A stretch of 64,000 nucleotides of DNA, taken from positions 1-64,000 of the forward strand of contig JAJTHG010000001.1 of the NCBI GenBank assembly GCA_021298835.1. Direction: 5' to 3'. This document shows, piece after piece, positions 9,288-18,340 of the stretch. Under the pieces are notes generated by a model. That model was not told where the DNA came from. It saw only the letters and a list, made by a program, of their open reading frames with translations, and ran no database searches. Positions within the stretch are counted from its first letter, which is position 1; each line of letters opens with the position of its first letter. The position numbers and the translations under genes were made by a program. This DNA comes from Gemmatimonadota bacterium (lineage in GTDB: Bacteria > Gemmatimonadota > Gemmatimonadetes > Gemmatimonadales > Gemmatimonadaceae).

Positions 9288-10223
9288 ATGCCCACACCCG
9301 CGCCCTTCACCGTCGCCCTCATCCAGGACGGCGTCGCCCCGACCGCCGCGGAGACCCTCGAGCGGACGGTCGTCGCCATCCGCGATGCGCATGCCCAGGG
9401 CGCGCAGGTCATCTGCCTCAAGGAGCTCTTCAACGCGCCGTACTTCTGCAAGGCGCTCGACCCGTCGCGCTTCGACCTGGCCGAGCCGGTGCCCGGCCCC
9501 ACGGTGGCGCGGCTCGCGGCGGTGGCGGCGGAGCTCGCGGTCGTGATCGTGGCACCCCTCTACGAGCGGCAGGGCCCCGGGCTGTACCGCAACTCCGCGG
9601 CCGTCATCGACGCCGACGGCACCGTGCTCGGCGTGTACCGCAAGATGCACATCCCGCACGACCCGCTCTTCGAGGAGAAGTACTACTTCGCGGCGGGCGA
9701 CACGGCCGACGCGCATGAGGCCGGCGGCCCCGGTCCGCTCGCGCAGGCGAGCGGCTTCAAGGTCTGGAAGACGCGGTATGCGACGATCGGCGTGCTGATC
9801 TGCTGGGACCAGTGGTATCCCGAGGCCGCGCGCATCACCGCGCTGCTCGGCGCCGACATCCTGTTCTACCCCACGGCGATCGGCTGGCATCCGGCGGAGA
9901 AGGCGAGCTTCGGCGACGCGCAGGTCAACGCGTGGCGCACCGCGCAGCGGGCGCACGCGATCGCCAACGGCGTCTTCGTGGCGGCGGCGAACCGCGTGGG
10001 CTTCGAGGCGGAGCCGGGGACGGACGGGCTCGAGTTCTTCGGCCACTCGTTCCTGTACGACCCGTTCGGCCGGCCGCTCGCCGAGGCGGGCACGGTGCCG
10101 GCGACGCTGGTCGCGCAGTGCGATCCCTCGCTGATCGAGGAGACGCGACGCAACTGGCCCTTCCTTCGCGACCGCCGCATTGACGCCTACGGGCCGATCC
10201 TGCAGCGCTGGATCGGCCGGTGA
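9288..10223 (+). CDS. aguB: N-carbamoylputrescine amidase
   Basis: 311 residues, full length for the family. Nitrilase-superfamily catalytic triad is visible: Glu46 in LKELFNAPYF, Lys119 in YRKMHIPHD and Cys172 in LICWDQWYPEAAR. LFNAPYFC and CWDQWYPE are specific to the AguB branch rather than generic amidases. It hydrolyses N-carbamoylputrescine to putrescine, ammonia and CO2 in the cytosol. The stop is overlapped by the GTG of aguA (GTGA), so the two enzymes of the agmatine-to-putrescine route are translationally coupled, in reverse pathway order. No arginine decarboxylase lies in the window. Confidence 0.93.
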   Translation: MPTPAPFTVALIQDGVAPTAAETLERTVVAIRDAHAQGAQVICLKELFNAPYFCKALDPSRFDLAEPVPGPTVARLAAVAAELAVVIVAPLYERQGPGLYRNSAAVIDADGTVLGVYRKMHIPHDPLFEEKYYFAAGDTADAHEAGGPGPLAQASGFKVWKTRYATIGVLICWDQWYPEAARITALLGADILFYPTAIGWHPAEKASFGDAQVNAWRTAQRAHAIANGVFVAAANRVGFEAEPGTDGLEFFGHSFLYDPFGRPLAEAGTVPATLVAQCDPSLIEETRRNWPFLRDRRIDAYGPILQRWIGR

Positions 10224-11284
10224 CCGCCGGGCCCGCGGGGATTCCCGGCGTGCGCTGGCCGGCCGAGTGGGAGCCGCACCGGGCCACCTGGCTCGCCTGG
10301 CCGCACCACCAGCCCGACTGGCCCGGCAAGTTCGAGCCCATCCCGTGGGTCTTCGCGGAGATCGCGCGCGTGCTCGCGCAGACCGAGCAGGTCGAGATCC
10401 TCTGCCACGGCAATCAGGTGAAGGGCGACGCGATCAAGAAGCTCGCGATGCACGGCGTCCCGCCCGAGCGCGTGCGCCTGCACGACGTCCCCACCGACCG
10501 CGTCTGGACCCGCGACTCGGGGCCCACCGTGGTGCACGATGCCACCGGCCGCCCGCAGCTGGTCCACTGGCGCTTCAACGCGTGGGCCAAGTACGACAAC
10601 CACGCCAACGACGCCGAGGTCGGCGAGCACGTCGCCCGGATCACCGGCCTTCCGCGCCACGCGCCGATGCAGCCGACCGACCCGGTCGAGCGGGTCGTGC
10701 TCGAAGGAGGCGCGATCGACGGCAACGGCGCCGGCCTGCTGCTGACGACCGAGGAATGCCTGCTCTCGCCGGTGCAGGAGCGCAATCCCGGGATGGGCCG
10801 CGCCGACTACGAGCGCGTCTTCGCCGAGTGGCTCGGCATCCGCCGGGTGATCTGGCTGGGCGAGGGATGCGTGGGCGATGACACGCACGGCCACGTGGAC
10901 GACATCGCGCGGTTCGTCTCCGCCGACACGGTGCTCGTGGCGCACGAGCCCGATCCCGCCGACGAGAACCACCGCCGCTCGGCCGACAACCTCCAGCGCC
11001 TGGCCACCGACGCCCCGGACCTGCGCGTGAAGACGCTCCCCTACCCGCGGCCGGTCGAGATGGACGGGGTCCGGCTGCCGGCGAGCTACGCGAACTTCTA
11101 CGTCGCCAACGGGGCGGTGCTGGTGCCGACGTTCAACGACCCCAACGACCGGATCGCGCTCGACATCGTCGCCGGGTGCTTCCCGGACCGCGTCGTCACC
11201 GGGATCCACGCCGTGGACCTCGTCTGGGGACTCGGGACGCTCCACTGCCTGTCGCAGCAGGAGCCGGCGGCGCGGCCGGCGTGA
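10220..11284 (+). CDS. aguA: Agmatine deiminase
   Basis: 354 residues from a GTG that overlaps the aguB stop. The sequence opens with PAEWEPHRATWLAWP, the typical start of agmatine deiminases, and has VWTRDSGPT, the LEGGAIDGNG loop, DDTHGHVDD with the catalytic His, and catalytic Cys343 in LGTLHCLSQQEPA near the C-terminus. The reaction converts agmatine to N-carbamoylputrescine and ammonia, which AguB then finishes. The peptidyl-arginine-deiminase-like fold is all present, and no key residue is missing. Regulation is presumably shared with aguB. Confidence 0.93.
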   Translation: MTAGPAGIPGVRWPAEWEPHRATWLAWPHHQPDWPGKFEPIPWVFAEIARVLAQTEQVEILCHGNQVKGDAIKKLAMHGVPPERVRLHDVPTDRVWTRDSGPTVVHDATGRPQLVHWRFNAWAKYDNHANDAEVGEHVARITGLPRHAPMQPTDPVERVVLEGGAIDGNGAGLLLTTEECLLSPVQERNPGMGRADYERVFAEWLGIRRVIWLGEGCVGDDTHGHVDDIARFVSADTVLVAHEPDPADENHRRSADNLQRLATDAPDLRVKTLPYPRPVEMDGVRLPASYANFYVANGAVLVPTFNDPNDRIALDIVAGCFPDRVVTGIHAVDLVWGLGTLHCLSQQEPAARPA

Positions 11285-11352
11285 CCTCCGGCGGGGAGCC
11301 GCGTCTTCCGCCCGGAGCCCCGGCATCCTCCCCGCCTCATCCCGCCATTCCC

Positions 11353-12450
11353 ATGGTCCGTCCCACGCGACGACGCGCCCCGGCGACGTTCGCTCCGCTC
11401 GTGCTGCTCGCCCTCGCCGCGTGCGCGAAGGCCGGCGGTCCCGTCGTCCTTGGCACGGCCGGCAAGTGGGACACCGACTACGGCGCGATGAGCCGACGGG
11501 GCAGCGAGTTGGCGGTAGCGCAGTTGAACGCCGCGGGCGGCATCGCGGGCGACAGCGTCGTCTTGCGCCCCCTCGACGACCGGGCGAACGGTGCCGTGGC
11601 GGCGGCGGTCGCCGACTCCTTCGCGAATGACCGGCGGGTGGTGGCGGTGGTCGGTCATCTCGCGTCGGGGGCGATGGTGGCGGCGGCGCCCGTCTACGAC
11701 GCGGCCGGCCTGCCGGCTGTCGCGACGACGGCGACGTCGCCGGACGTCACGGGTATCTCCCCGTGGGTCTTCCGGGTGGTGCCGAGCGACTCGGCCACCG
11801 CGATCGCCCTCGCCGGCTTCGCCCGGACGCTCGGCCGCCAACGCGCGGCGATCCTCTACGACAACGACGCCTACGGACGCGGCCTCGCCGCCGCGTTCCA
11901 GCGGGCCTACAAGGGACGCATCGTCAGCGTGGACCCGATCGCCCCCGACCGCGCGGACTTCGAGCCGTTCGTGGCGTGGTTCAAGCAGCAGCAGGTGGAC
12001 CTCGTCTTCATGGCCGGCACGGAAGCCACCGGGATCCCGTTCGTGCGCCAGGCGCGTGCGGCGGGGCTGGCGGCCGACCTGCTCGGCAGCGACGGCTGGG
12101 TGCCCGTGGCCCGCGACGCCGCCGCGGCGGGGATCCACCTCGGCGTGCCGTTCGTGGCGTCCGACCCGCGGCCCGCAGCCCAGGCGTTCGTCGCGGCGTT
12201 CAAGCAGCGCTGGGGGATGGAGCCCGACAACAACGCGGCGCTCGCGTACGATGCCGTGCTGCTCGTCGCCGAGGCCGTCAAGGCCGTCGGGCGCGACCGG
12301 GCGCGGATCCGGGCGTGGCTCGCGGCGGGGAACCGCTTCGAGGGGGCGACCGGCACCATCCGGCTGGGGCCAACCGGCGACCCCGTGGACAAGGGGATCC
12401 GCATGACGAAGGTCGTCAACGGCCGCCTGACGCTGGTCGGGGCGCGATGA
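11353..12450 (+). CDS. ABC-type substrate-binding lipoprotein (Peripla_BP_6, branched-chain amino acid type)
   Basis: 365 residues from the ATG at 11353; the frame upstream overlaps aguA and is discarded. Positively charged N-terminus, hydrophobic run and lipobox LAAC with Cys24 indicate a lipoprotein. The mature part has the two-lobed type I periplasmic binding fold: [15 protein letters not shown] near residue 55, a [17 protein letters not shown] loop, [14 protein letters not shown] and [11 protein letters not shown]. Relatives bind amino acids or other small polar molecules. No permease or ATPase gene is near; instead the stop overlaps the ATG of a chemoreceptor gene (ATGA). That suggests a ligand-binding partner for chemotaxis rather than transport (inference). 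Confidence 0.87.
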   Translation: MVRPTRRRAPATFAPLVLLALAACAKAGGPVVLGTAGKWDTDYGAMSRRGSELAVAQLNAAGGIAGDSVVLRPLDDRANGAVAAAVADSFANDRRVVAVVGHLASGAMVAAAPVYDAAGLPAVATTATSPDVTGISPWVFRVVPSDSATAIALAGFARTLGRQRAAILYDNDAYGRGLAAAFQRAYKGRIVSVDPIAPDRADFEPFVAWFKQQQVDLVFMAGTEATGIPFVRQARAAGLAADLLGSDGWVPVARDAAAAGIHLGVPFVASDPRPAAQAFVAAFKQRWGMEPDNNAALAYDAVLLVAEAVKAVGRDRARIRAWLAAGNRFEGATGTIRLGPTGDPVDKGIRMTKVVNGRLTLVGAR

Positions 12451-14201
12451 GGGGCCTCCGATTCGACTCGATCCGCGACCGGCTGGTTGCGGGGTTCGGC
12501 GTGCTGGTGCTGCTCCTCGTCGGCGCGGGCCTCGCCGCCCGCGGGGCCCTGACGGCGATGAGCACGGCGATCGGCTCGATGCTCACGGGGGTGCAGGTCG
12601 AGGCGGAGCTCTCTTCGCGCCTCTCGGCGAACACGGCCCGGCAGATCTCGGCCGCCACCCACTACGTGGACCAGCGCGACGCCGAGTCGCGGACCCAGTT
12701 CCAGACGCTCGGCTGGGCGTCGCACGCGCTGGTGCGCCAGATGAGCCGCCAAACCGGTCAGTCGTCGCGGGAGGTCGCGCTCATCGCCAACATCGACCGC
12801 CGGCTGGCGGACCTCGAGTCGCGCTATGCGTTGGCGCACCGGCTCGCGGACCTTGGCCGTCAGTCCGAGGCCGTGGTCGAGGCCGAGACGGCGACCCCGA
12901 TCGTCTCGCAGTTGCTCGACGACGTCCAGCAGCTGGGACTGATCAAGACGGTCAAGGGGCAGCAGGCGGCGAAGGCGCTGGCCGAGGACGCGCGCCAGCG
13001 GACGGCGATCATGCTCATCGCGACCGCCCTCGCGGCGCTGCTCGGGCTGTTCACGGTGTGGTCCACGGTGCGCTGGATCGGGACCCCGCTGCGACGGTTG
13101 GTCGCGCAGGCGCGCGAGCTGGCCTCGGGCAATCTCGACGCCCGCACCGGCGGCGACCTCCCCGATGAGTTCCGCGCGCTCGCGACGGCGATGAACACGA
13201 CGGCCGAGCAGCTCGCCCGAGTGACTGCGGCGGCGGTGCAGGCGTCGGACGACGTGGGCCGCTCCGCGCGCGATCTGTCGGGCGTGAGCGAACAGGTCGC
13301 GCAGTCCGCCAGCCACATGGCGACGGCGATGGCGGACGTCACGGGCGGCGCCGAGTCGCAGGTGCGGGAGCTTCAGCGCGTCGAGGAGCAGCTTGCAGGG
13401 ATGCGCGCCCGGGCGGAGGCGGTGCTGGCGGGTGCCGAGGACGTCAACGCACTGGCGCAAGTGATCGAGAACACCGCCGCGGACAAGCGGGGGGAGATCG
13501 AGCGGGCACTGACGATCCTCGGCAACGTCCGTGACGCCGTGGGCTCGGCGGCGGGCGAGGTGCAGCAGCTGTCGGGGACGGTGGACGACATCTCGCGCTT
13601 CGTGGTGACCGTCGGGCGCATCGCCGAGCAGACGAACCTCCTCGCCCTCAACGCCGCGATCGAGGCCGCCCGCGCCGGCGTCGCCGGTCGCGGCTTCGCG
13701 GTCGTCGCCGACGAGGTGCGCCGCCTCGCCGAACAGGCGCAGGCGGCGGCGGAAGACGTGGTGAAGCTGACGCAGGGCGTGACCCGCCGCGTCACGACGG
13801 CGTCCCGCACGATGGCAGCGGGCGTGGGGTCGGTGGCCGAGATCGAGACGGTGTCGCGCGGTCTCGACGAGGCGCTGGCCGCCATCGGTGGTTCCGCCGA
13901 GCGCACGCGGCACGCCGCGAGCGGCCTGACGTTCGGCGCGCTGGAGAACGTGCAGGCGGTTGACGGCGCCGCGGACGGGCTGCAGGTCATCGCCCGCATG
14001 GCGGAACAGCACGCCGCGGCCGCCGAGGAAGTGAGCGCCTCGACCCAGGAGCAGGGCGCCGCCTGCCACGAGATGACGTCGGCGGCGGCGCACCTGCTGG
14101 AGAACGCCACGCGACTCCGGGCCCTCGTCGCGCAGATGCAACTCCGCTCCACGGGGGAGTTCCCGCTGCGGATGGCCGAACAACCGGCGGCCGGACCGTA
14201 G
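12447..14201 (+). CDS. Methyl-accepting chemotaxis protein
   Basis: 584 residues, coupled by ATGA to the binding-protein gene. Layout: transmembrane helix at about 13-33, helical periplasmic region of about 150 residues (four-helix-bundle type), second transmembrane helix at about 187-208 ([18 protein letters not shown]), HAMP at about 210-265, then a long coiled-coil signalling domain. The hairpin tip [18 protein letters not shown] is canonical at about residues 393-412 and should bind CheA and CheW. The sensing region is too small for a ligand-binding PAS or Cache fold. This fits sensing through the adjacent binding lipoprotein. No che genes lie in the window. Confidence 0.92.
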   Translation: MRGLRFDSIRDRLVAGFGVLVLLLVGAGLAARGALTAMSTAIGSMLTGVQVEAELSSRLSANTARQISAATHYVDQRDAESRTQFQTLGWASHALVRQMSRQTGQSSREVALIANIDRRLADLESRYALAHRLADLGRQSEAVVEAETATPIVSQLLDDVQQLGLIKTVKGQQAAKALAEDARQRTAIMLIATALAALLGLFTVWSTVRWIGTPLRRLVAQARELASGNLDARTGGDLPDEFRALATAMNTTAEQLARVTAAAVQASDDVGRSARDLSGVSEQVAQSASHMATAMADVTGGAESQVRELQRVEEQLAGMRARAEAVLAGAEDVNALAQVIENTAADKRGEIERALTILGNVRDAVGSAAGEVQQLSGTVDDISRFVVTVGRIAEQTNLLALNAAIEAARAGVAGRGFAVVADEVRRLAEQAQAAAEDVVKLTQGVTRRVTTASRTMAAGVGSVAEIETVSRGLDEALAAIGGSAERTRHAASGLTFGALENVQAVDGAADGLQVIARMAEQHAAAAEEVSASTQEQGAACHEMTSAAAHLLENATRLRALVAQMQLRSTGEFPLRMAEQPAAGP

Positions 14202-14226
14202 CGGGACGCCCCCGCGGCGTGGGCGA

Positions 14227-15891
14227 CTACTGCCGGCAGGTCCCGTTCGGATCCGGCTTCGGCTTGTCCACCACCGGCTTGTCCTTCGCGTTCGCCAGCT
14301 CGCCCATCACGTCGGCGATGAACTGCGTCACCGACGCAAAGTGCGGGTAGTCGATGTACTGCGGTTCGTCGGTGGACTGGTGGTAGTCGCCGTGCAGACC
14401 GGTGGTGAAGAAGGTCACCGGGATGCCGTAGCGGGCCCAGTTGTAGTGGTCCGACCGGCAGTAGATGTTCTCGGGGTGGCCGTCGGCGTCGAGCGTGTAG
14501 TCGAAGGTGAGCTTCGCCTTCCGCCTGCCGTTGACCGCTTCGACGAGGTCGCCCAGCTGCGTCGAGAGACGCCGCGAGCCCACCAGCTGCAGGTAGGCGT
14601 CGCCGCCCCCCTTGATGTCGTCGGTCCGGCCGCGGCCGAGCATGTCGATGTTCAGGTTGGCGATCACGCTGTCGCGGGGCACGGTCGGGTGATCGGTGTA
14701 GTGCCGCGAGCCGAGCAGGCCGACCTCCTCGCCGGTGTACCAGAGGAAGAGCATCGAGCGCTTCGGCTTCTGCTTCGCCTTCGCGAACGCCTCGGCGATC
14801 TCGAGCACCGCCATCGAGCCCGAGCCGTCGTCGTCGGCGCCGTTGCGGATCGAGTCGCGGCGGCCGCTGCTCTTGAGGCCGGCAACGACCGCGCGGACGA
14901 TCGAGTCGCGCACCGGGCCGGCGGCCGGCTTGCCGTTCTCCACGGCGTGCCGGTTGAGCGCCCAGTTCACCGCCTTGAGCGAATCGTGGTCCACCGCCGT
15001 CGGCGTCAGGCCCACGTGGTCGCTGTGCCCGCCCACCGAGACGATCTGGCCCTTGAGTGCCTTGTCGCGCCCCTCGAGCATCGCGATGACGTTGCGCGAG
15101 GGGGCCGGCTCGTCCTTCATGCGGATGTCGCCCGAGACGGCCTTGCCGGCCATCCCGAACTTCGCCGAATCGAGCGGCATGCCGAGCAGCTTCACCGCCG
15201 CGCCGGCCGTCAGCTGCACGATCCCGCCGGGAAGCCCGGGCATCATCGGGGCCCCGGGCAGGGTGACGCGCGGGACCTGCGCGGCGCGGGCCTGCGCCGG
15301 CGGGATCGCCGGGAAGGGCAGCACGATGCCGATGCCCGCAGCGCCGGTGTAGCGCCCGAGCTGCGCCATCAGGGCGCGCTGGTTCATCGCCCCGAGCGAC
15401 GGACGCAGCAGGACGAACCTGCCCGACACGTCCGCCAGGATGTTCGTGGTGTCGCCCAACTGCCCGCCCCAGACGACGGCCGCGTTGTCGAACTTCGTCG
15501 GGCCGCCGTTGATCGCCTGATAGAGGAAGTCGGTGCCGAAGGCGAGCACCTGGCCGTCCACCGTCATCGTCGAGGCCGGGTCCATCGCCCGCCGCACGAG
15601 GGGGACCGTCTGGAAGTAGGTGCCGTTGTCGCCCATCGGCTTGAGACCGAGCTTGCGCAGTTCCGCGGCGATGTACTCGACGCCCTTGTCGTGGCCCGGC
15701 GTAGCCGTCGCCCGCCCCTGCATCGAGTCGTCGGCGAAGACGTAGAGGCGCGTCATGAGGTCCTGCGCCGAGATGGCCGCGGACGTGGGCTTGGCCTCGT
15801 GCTTGAGCGGACCGGCGGCCGGCATCTGCGCGGCGACGAGCGCCGGGGCGAACCCGAGAACCGCGAGGGTCGAGCGAAGGGCGACGGACAC
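14227..15891 (-). CDS. M28 family zinc aminopeptidase, exported
   Basis: 554 residues from a GTG, with signal peptide ending ALVAAQ. The C-terminal half is a peptidase M28 domain with the co-catalytic zinc ligands in order: GGHSDHVG at about residue 290, GADDDGSG at about 350, TGEEVGLLG at about 387 and NIDMLGRG shortly after. Between about residues 130 and 260 lies a protease-associated-like insert. Expected to trim N-terminal residues from peptides in the periplasm or outside the cell. Convergent with the chemoreceptor, with only 25 bases between stops. Such secreted M28 enzymes are abundant in peptide-scavenging soil bacteria. Confidence 0.88.
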   Translation of the reverse strand: MSVALRSTLAVLGFAPALVAAQMPAAGPLKHEAKPTSAAISAQDLMTRLYVFADDSMQGRATATPGHDKGVEYIAAELRKLGLKPMGDNGTYFQTVPLVRRAMDPASTMTVDGQVLAFGTDFLYQAINGGPTKFDNAAVVWGGQLGDTTNILADVSGRFVLLRPSLGAMNQRALMAQLGRYTGAAGIGIVLPFPAIPPAQARAAQVPRVTLPGAPMMPGLPGGIVQLTAGAAVKLLGMPLDSAKFGMAGKAVSGDIRMKDEPAPSRNVIAMLEGRDKALKGQIVSVGGHSDHVGLTPTAVDHDSLKAVNWALNRHAVENGKPAAGPVRDSIVRAVVAGLKSSGRRDSIRNGADDDGSGSMAVLEIAEAFAKAKQKPKRSMLFLWYTGEEVGLLGSRHYTDHPTVPRDSVIANLNIDMLGRGRTDDIKGGGDAYLQLVGSRRLSTQLGDLVEAVNGRRKAKLTFDYTLDADGHPENIYCRSDHYNWARYGIPVTFFTTGLHGDYHQSTDEPQYIDYPHFASVTQFIADVMGELANAKDKPVVDKPKPDPNGTCRQ

Positions 15892-16002
15892 GAACGAACT
15901 CCGGTTGCGGGTGGCGAACGACGCGCGGCGTGCCCGAATGGGCCCACCGCCGATGCGACCGTCGGTGCCGACGGTCGCGGCCCGACGGTCGTAAGCTTGC
16001 GC

Positions 16003-16016
16003 GCGGCACGTGCCGC
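16003..16016. promoter_or_regulatory. 14-bp perfect palindrome upstream of queC
   Basis: GCGGCACGTGCCGC is a perfect inverted repeat centred about 30 bases before the queC start and 15 bases upstream of its TAACTT element. The position would suit an operator. No preQ1 riboswitch pattern is visible here. Confidence 0.3.
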
Positions 16017-16030
16017 CGCCACGGGTCGGC

Positions 16031-16036
16031 TAACTT
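16031..16036 (+). promoter_or_regulatory. TANNNT -10-like element at the queC start
   Basis: TAACTT ends 5 bases before the queC ATG, with no Shine-Dalgarno in between. Consistent with a leaderless start. Confidence 0.4.
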
Positions 16037-16041
16037 CCGGC

Positions 16042-16743
16042 ATGCCGCGCCGCGCCGTCATCCTGCTCTCGGGGGGGCTCGACTCCACCACGCTCCTCGC
16101 CCACGCGGTGCGGAACGGGTTCGCCGCGCACTGCCTGTCGTTCCGGTACGGGCAGCGCCATGGCGCCGAGCTCGCCGCCGCGGCCGACGTCGCCCGGGGG
16201 TACGGTGCCGTCGAGCACCGCATCGCCGAGATCGACCTGCGCGCGTTCGGCGGGTCGGCCCTCACCGACGACGCGATCGCCGTCCCCAAGGGGCGCGCGG
16301 AGGACGAGATCGCCACCGGCATCCCGGTCACCTATGTCCCGGCGCGCAACACGATCTTCCTGTCGTTCGCCTTGGGCTGGGCCGAGGTGCTGGGTGCCCG
16401 CGACCTGTTCATCGGCGTGAACGCGCTCGACTACTCGGGCTATCCCGACTGCCGCCCGGCGTTCATCGGGGCCTTCGAGGCGCTGGCGAACCTCGCCACC
16501 CGCGCCGGCGTCGAGGGGGATCGCTTCACCGTGCACGCACCGCTGATCGCCATGACGAAGGCGGAGATCATCCGCCACGGCCTCGCGATGGGCGTGGATT
16601 ACGCGCGCACGACCAGCTGCTACGACCCCGACGCGGAAGGTGCCGCCTGCGGCGCGTGCGACGCCTGCCGGCTGCGGGCGCGGGGCTTCGCGGAAGCGGG
16701 CGTCCCCGACCCCACGCGCTACGCCGGGACTTCACGGACGTGA
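16042..16743 (+). CDS. queC: 7-cyano-7-deazaguanine synthase QueC
   Basis: 233 residues from the ATG at 16042; the very long upstream extension of the frame is antisense to the peptidase gene. The N-terminal PP-loop is [10 protein letters not shown] at residues 8-17, followed by [19 protein letters not shown] and [15 protein letters not shown]. The C-terminal zinc site has four cysteines in a cluster of form SCYDP-x7[10 protein letters not shown]. It converts 7-carboxy-7-deazaguanine to preQ0 with ATP and ammonia, a step of queuosine synthesis. The stop is overlapped by the GTG of queE, the enzyme for the preceding step. Full family length. Confidence 0.95.
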   Translation: MPRRAVILLSGGLDSTTLLAHAVRNGFAAHCLSFRYGQRHGAELAAAADVARGYGAVEHRIAEIDLRAFGGSALTDDAIAVPKGRAEDEIATGIPVTYVPARNTIFLSFALGWAEVLGARDLFIGVNALDYSGYPDCRPAFIGAFEALANLATRAGVEGDRFTVHAPLIAMTKAEIIRHGLAMGVDYARTTSCYDPDAEGAACGACDACRLRARGFAEAGVPDPTRYAGTSRT

Positions 16744-17381
16744 GCACGTACGCGGTCAAGGAGATCTTCTACACGCTGCAGGGCGAGGGGCACCACGCCG
16801 GACGGCCGGCGGTGTTCTGCCGCTTCAGCGGCTGCAACCTGTGGACGGGGCGTGAGGCCGACCGGGCCGGGGCCACGTGTACGTTCTGCGACACCGACTT
16901 CGTCGGCGTGGGACCCGACGGCGGCCGCTTCGCGACGGCCGCCGAGCTCGCCGCGGCGGTGGACGCCCGCTGGCCCGCCACCGGCGACGTCCGGGCGCGG
17001 AAGTTCGTGGTGTGCACCGGCGGCGAGCCGCTGCTGCAGCTCGACGACGCCGCCGTCGCGGCGCTGCACGACCGCGGGTTCGAGGTGGCCGTCGAGACGA
17101 ACGGCACCCAGCCGGCACCCGCCGGCCTCGACTGGGTGTGCGTGAGCCCCAAGCACACGGCCCCGCTGGTCCTCACGCGCGGCGACGAACTCAAGCTCGT
17201 CTATCCGCAGCCGGGGGCGATGCCCGAGCGGTTCGATAATCTCGACTTCACTCACTGGTCGCTGCAGCCGATGGACGGTCCCGACGTCGCGGCCAACACG
17301 CGCGCGGCGCTGGCCTACTGCCTGGCGCATCCGCGCTGGCACCTCAGCGTGCAGACGCACAAGGTGCTCGGGATCCGTTAG
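16740..17381 (+). CDS. queE: 7-carboxy-7-deazaguanine synthase QueE (radical SAM)
   Basis: 213 residues from GTG 16740, overlapping the queC stop (GTGA). Opens with [20 protein letters not shown], the QueE signature. The iron-sulfur cluster cysteines are Cys32, Cys47 and Cys50, spaced C-x14-C-x2-C rather than the C-x3-C-x2-C of most radical SAM enzymes; this expanded loop is a known QueE subtype. [11 protein letters not shown] supplies the SAM-binding GGEP. It rearranges 6-carboxytetrahydropterin to 7-carboxy-7-deazaguanine. Its product goes directly to QueC. No queD or folE is in the window. Confidence 0.95.
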   Translation: MSTYAVKEIFYTLQGEGHHAGRPAVFCRFSGCNLWTGREADRAGATCTFCDTDFVGVGPDGGRFATAAELAAAVDARWPATGDVRARKFVVCTGGEPLLQLDDAAVAALHDRGFEVAVETNGTQPAPAGLDWVCVSPKHTAPLVLTRGDELKLVYPQPGAMPERFDNLDFTHWSLQPMDGPDVAANTRAALAYCLAHPRWHLSVQTHKVLGIR

Positions 17382-17391
17382 CGGTGCACGT

Positions 17392-18117
17392 TCAATAGAC
17401 GCGGCGCTCGTCGGGCGGGTAGCCGAGCGCGTCGTTGAGGAAGCGCACGAAAGGCCGCAGCGCCGTGAAGGCCTTCACCGCCACGTCCGGCAGCGTCGGG
17501 GAGGCGAGGGCCGCGTCGGCGAGGGCTTGGGTGGCCGTGAACGACCGGTACTTCAGCCATCCGATCGCCGGGTGGTCCGCCGGAAAGCCGCGTGGCGGCC
17601 GCACCAGCACGGCCTCGTCGTCGAGCCCGGCGAAGCGGCGGCGGAAGCTGCCGGTCATCGTGGCGGCGAACCGCTCGGGTTTCGCGGCGATGGCCTCGCG
17701 CACCTTCGCCAGCTGGGGCGCGAGGGGCATCCAGAGCCCACCCCCCACCTGGTTCGCCCCCGGCTCGACGTGCAGGTAGAACCCGGCGGCTCCCCCGTCG
17801 GGGGCCGACCCGCCGACCCCCTTCCCCGCCCGCCGGTGGAAGAACCAGGCCGCCACGTTCGTCTTGTAGGGCGACTTGTCCTTGCTGAAGCGCACGTCGC
17901 GATGGATGCGGAAGATGGACCGCCTGGTGTCGCCGACGATTTCCGGGACGGCTACTGCCAAGCGGTCGTCTATGGCCTCGACGAGGGTGGCGAGGGTGGG
18001 CTTGAGGTCGTCGTCGTAGATGTGACGGTTGGCCTCGAACCAGTCGCGCCGGTTGTGTCGCTTGAGCTGGCGCAGGAAGCGCAGGGCGGCGGGCGAGAAT
18101 CCGGGGAAGCGCGTCAT
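17392..18117 (-). CDS. DUF2461 family protein
   Basis: 241 residues. The N-terminal half carries the family signature: FLRQLKRHNRRDWFEANR, then FRIHRDVRFSKDKSPYKTN and a FYLHVEPG strand followed by GGGLWMP. Soluble, without signal peptide or membrane helix. The family is widespread in bacteria and of unknown biochemical function. Convergent with queE and separated from it by only 10 bases. Start chosen at the ATG because it gives the family's usual TRFPGFS opening. Confidence 0.88.
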   Translation of the reverse strand: MTRFPGFSPAALRFLRQLKRHNRRDWFEANRHIYDDDLKPTLATLVEAIDDRLAVAVPEIVGDTRRSIFRIHRDVRFSKDKSPYKTNVAAWFFHRRAGKGVGGSAPDGGAAGFYLHVEPGANQVGGGLWMPLAPQLAKVREAIAAKPERFAATMTGSFRRRFAGLDDEAVLVRPPRGFPADHPAIGWLKYRSFTATQALADAALASPTLPDVAVKAFTALRPFVRFLNDALGYPPDERRVY

Positions 18118-18181
18118 GGAGCCCCGCCGGGCGGGGAGTTCTAGGGTGAAAGCCCTACACTACTTGGCGACTTGTACCGGT

Positions 18182-18196
18182 GGTCAAGTCTTGACC
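18182..18196. promoter_or_regulatory. Operator-like inverted repeat in the TonB receptor promoter region
   Basis: GGTCAAG-T-CTTGACC is a perfect 7+1+7 inverted repeat. Its right arm contains the TTGACC proposed as the -35 element, so a bound repressor would block polymerase. The regulator is unknown. Confidence 0.4.
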
Positions 18197-18218
18197 GGGT
18201 AGCGCTGACTCGTAACGT
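18191..18218 (+). promoter_or_regulatory. Candidate sigma-70-type promoter for the TonB-dependent receptor
   Basis: TTGACC at 18191-18196, a 16-base spacer and TAACGT at 18213-18218. It lies in an unusually AT-richer 220-base gap and would give a leader of roughly 115 bases before the ATG at 18341. Confidence 0.4.
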
Positions 18219-18246
18219 CAGGCGATTCCGAAGTTTAGCGGAGGCG

Positions 18247-18276
18247 TGTGACGCAAATCACGACTGCGTCGTCACA
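18247..18276 (+). promoter_or_regulatory. Hairpin and CRP/FNR-like half-palindrome in the receptor leader
   Basis: TGTGACGCA and TGCG-TCG-TCACA can pair (5 + 4 bp with a 3-base bulge, 9-base loop). The left part alone also reads TGTGA-N6-TCACG, one base from a CRP/FNR-type site. Which of the two matters, if either, cannot be decided from sequence. Confidence 0.3.
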
Positions 18277-18340
18277 TTCTGCTGTTTCCGGCCGACGACG
18301 GTCGCACGCCGGGGACTATTCCCCTCACCGAGGACAGCCA

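Noticed and set aside
14341-16041. Long N-terminal extension of queC
   Set aside because: Antisense to the M28 peptidase; QueC proteins start at the PP-loop strand, and a -10-like element lies just before the ATG at 16042.
18118-18340. Cobalamin or cyclic-di-GMP riboswitch in the receptor leader
   Set aside because: The conserved core boxes of either class are not present, although GACGCAAA superficially resembles part of one.
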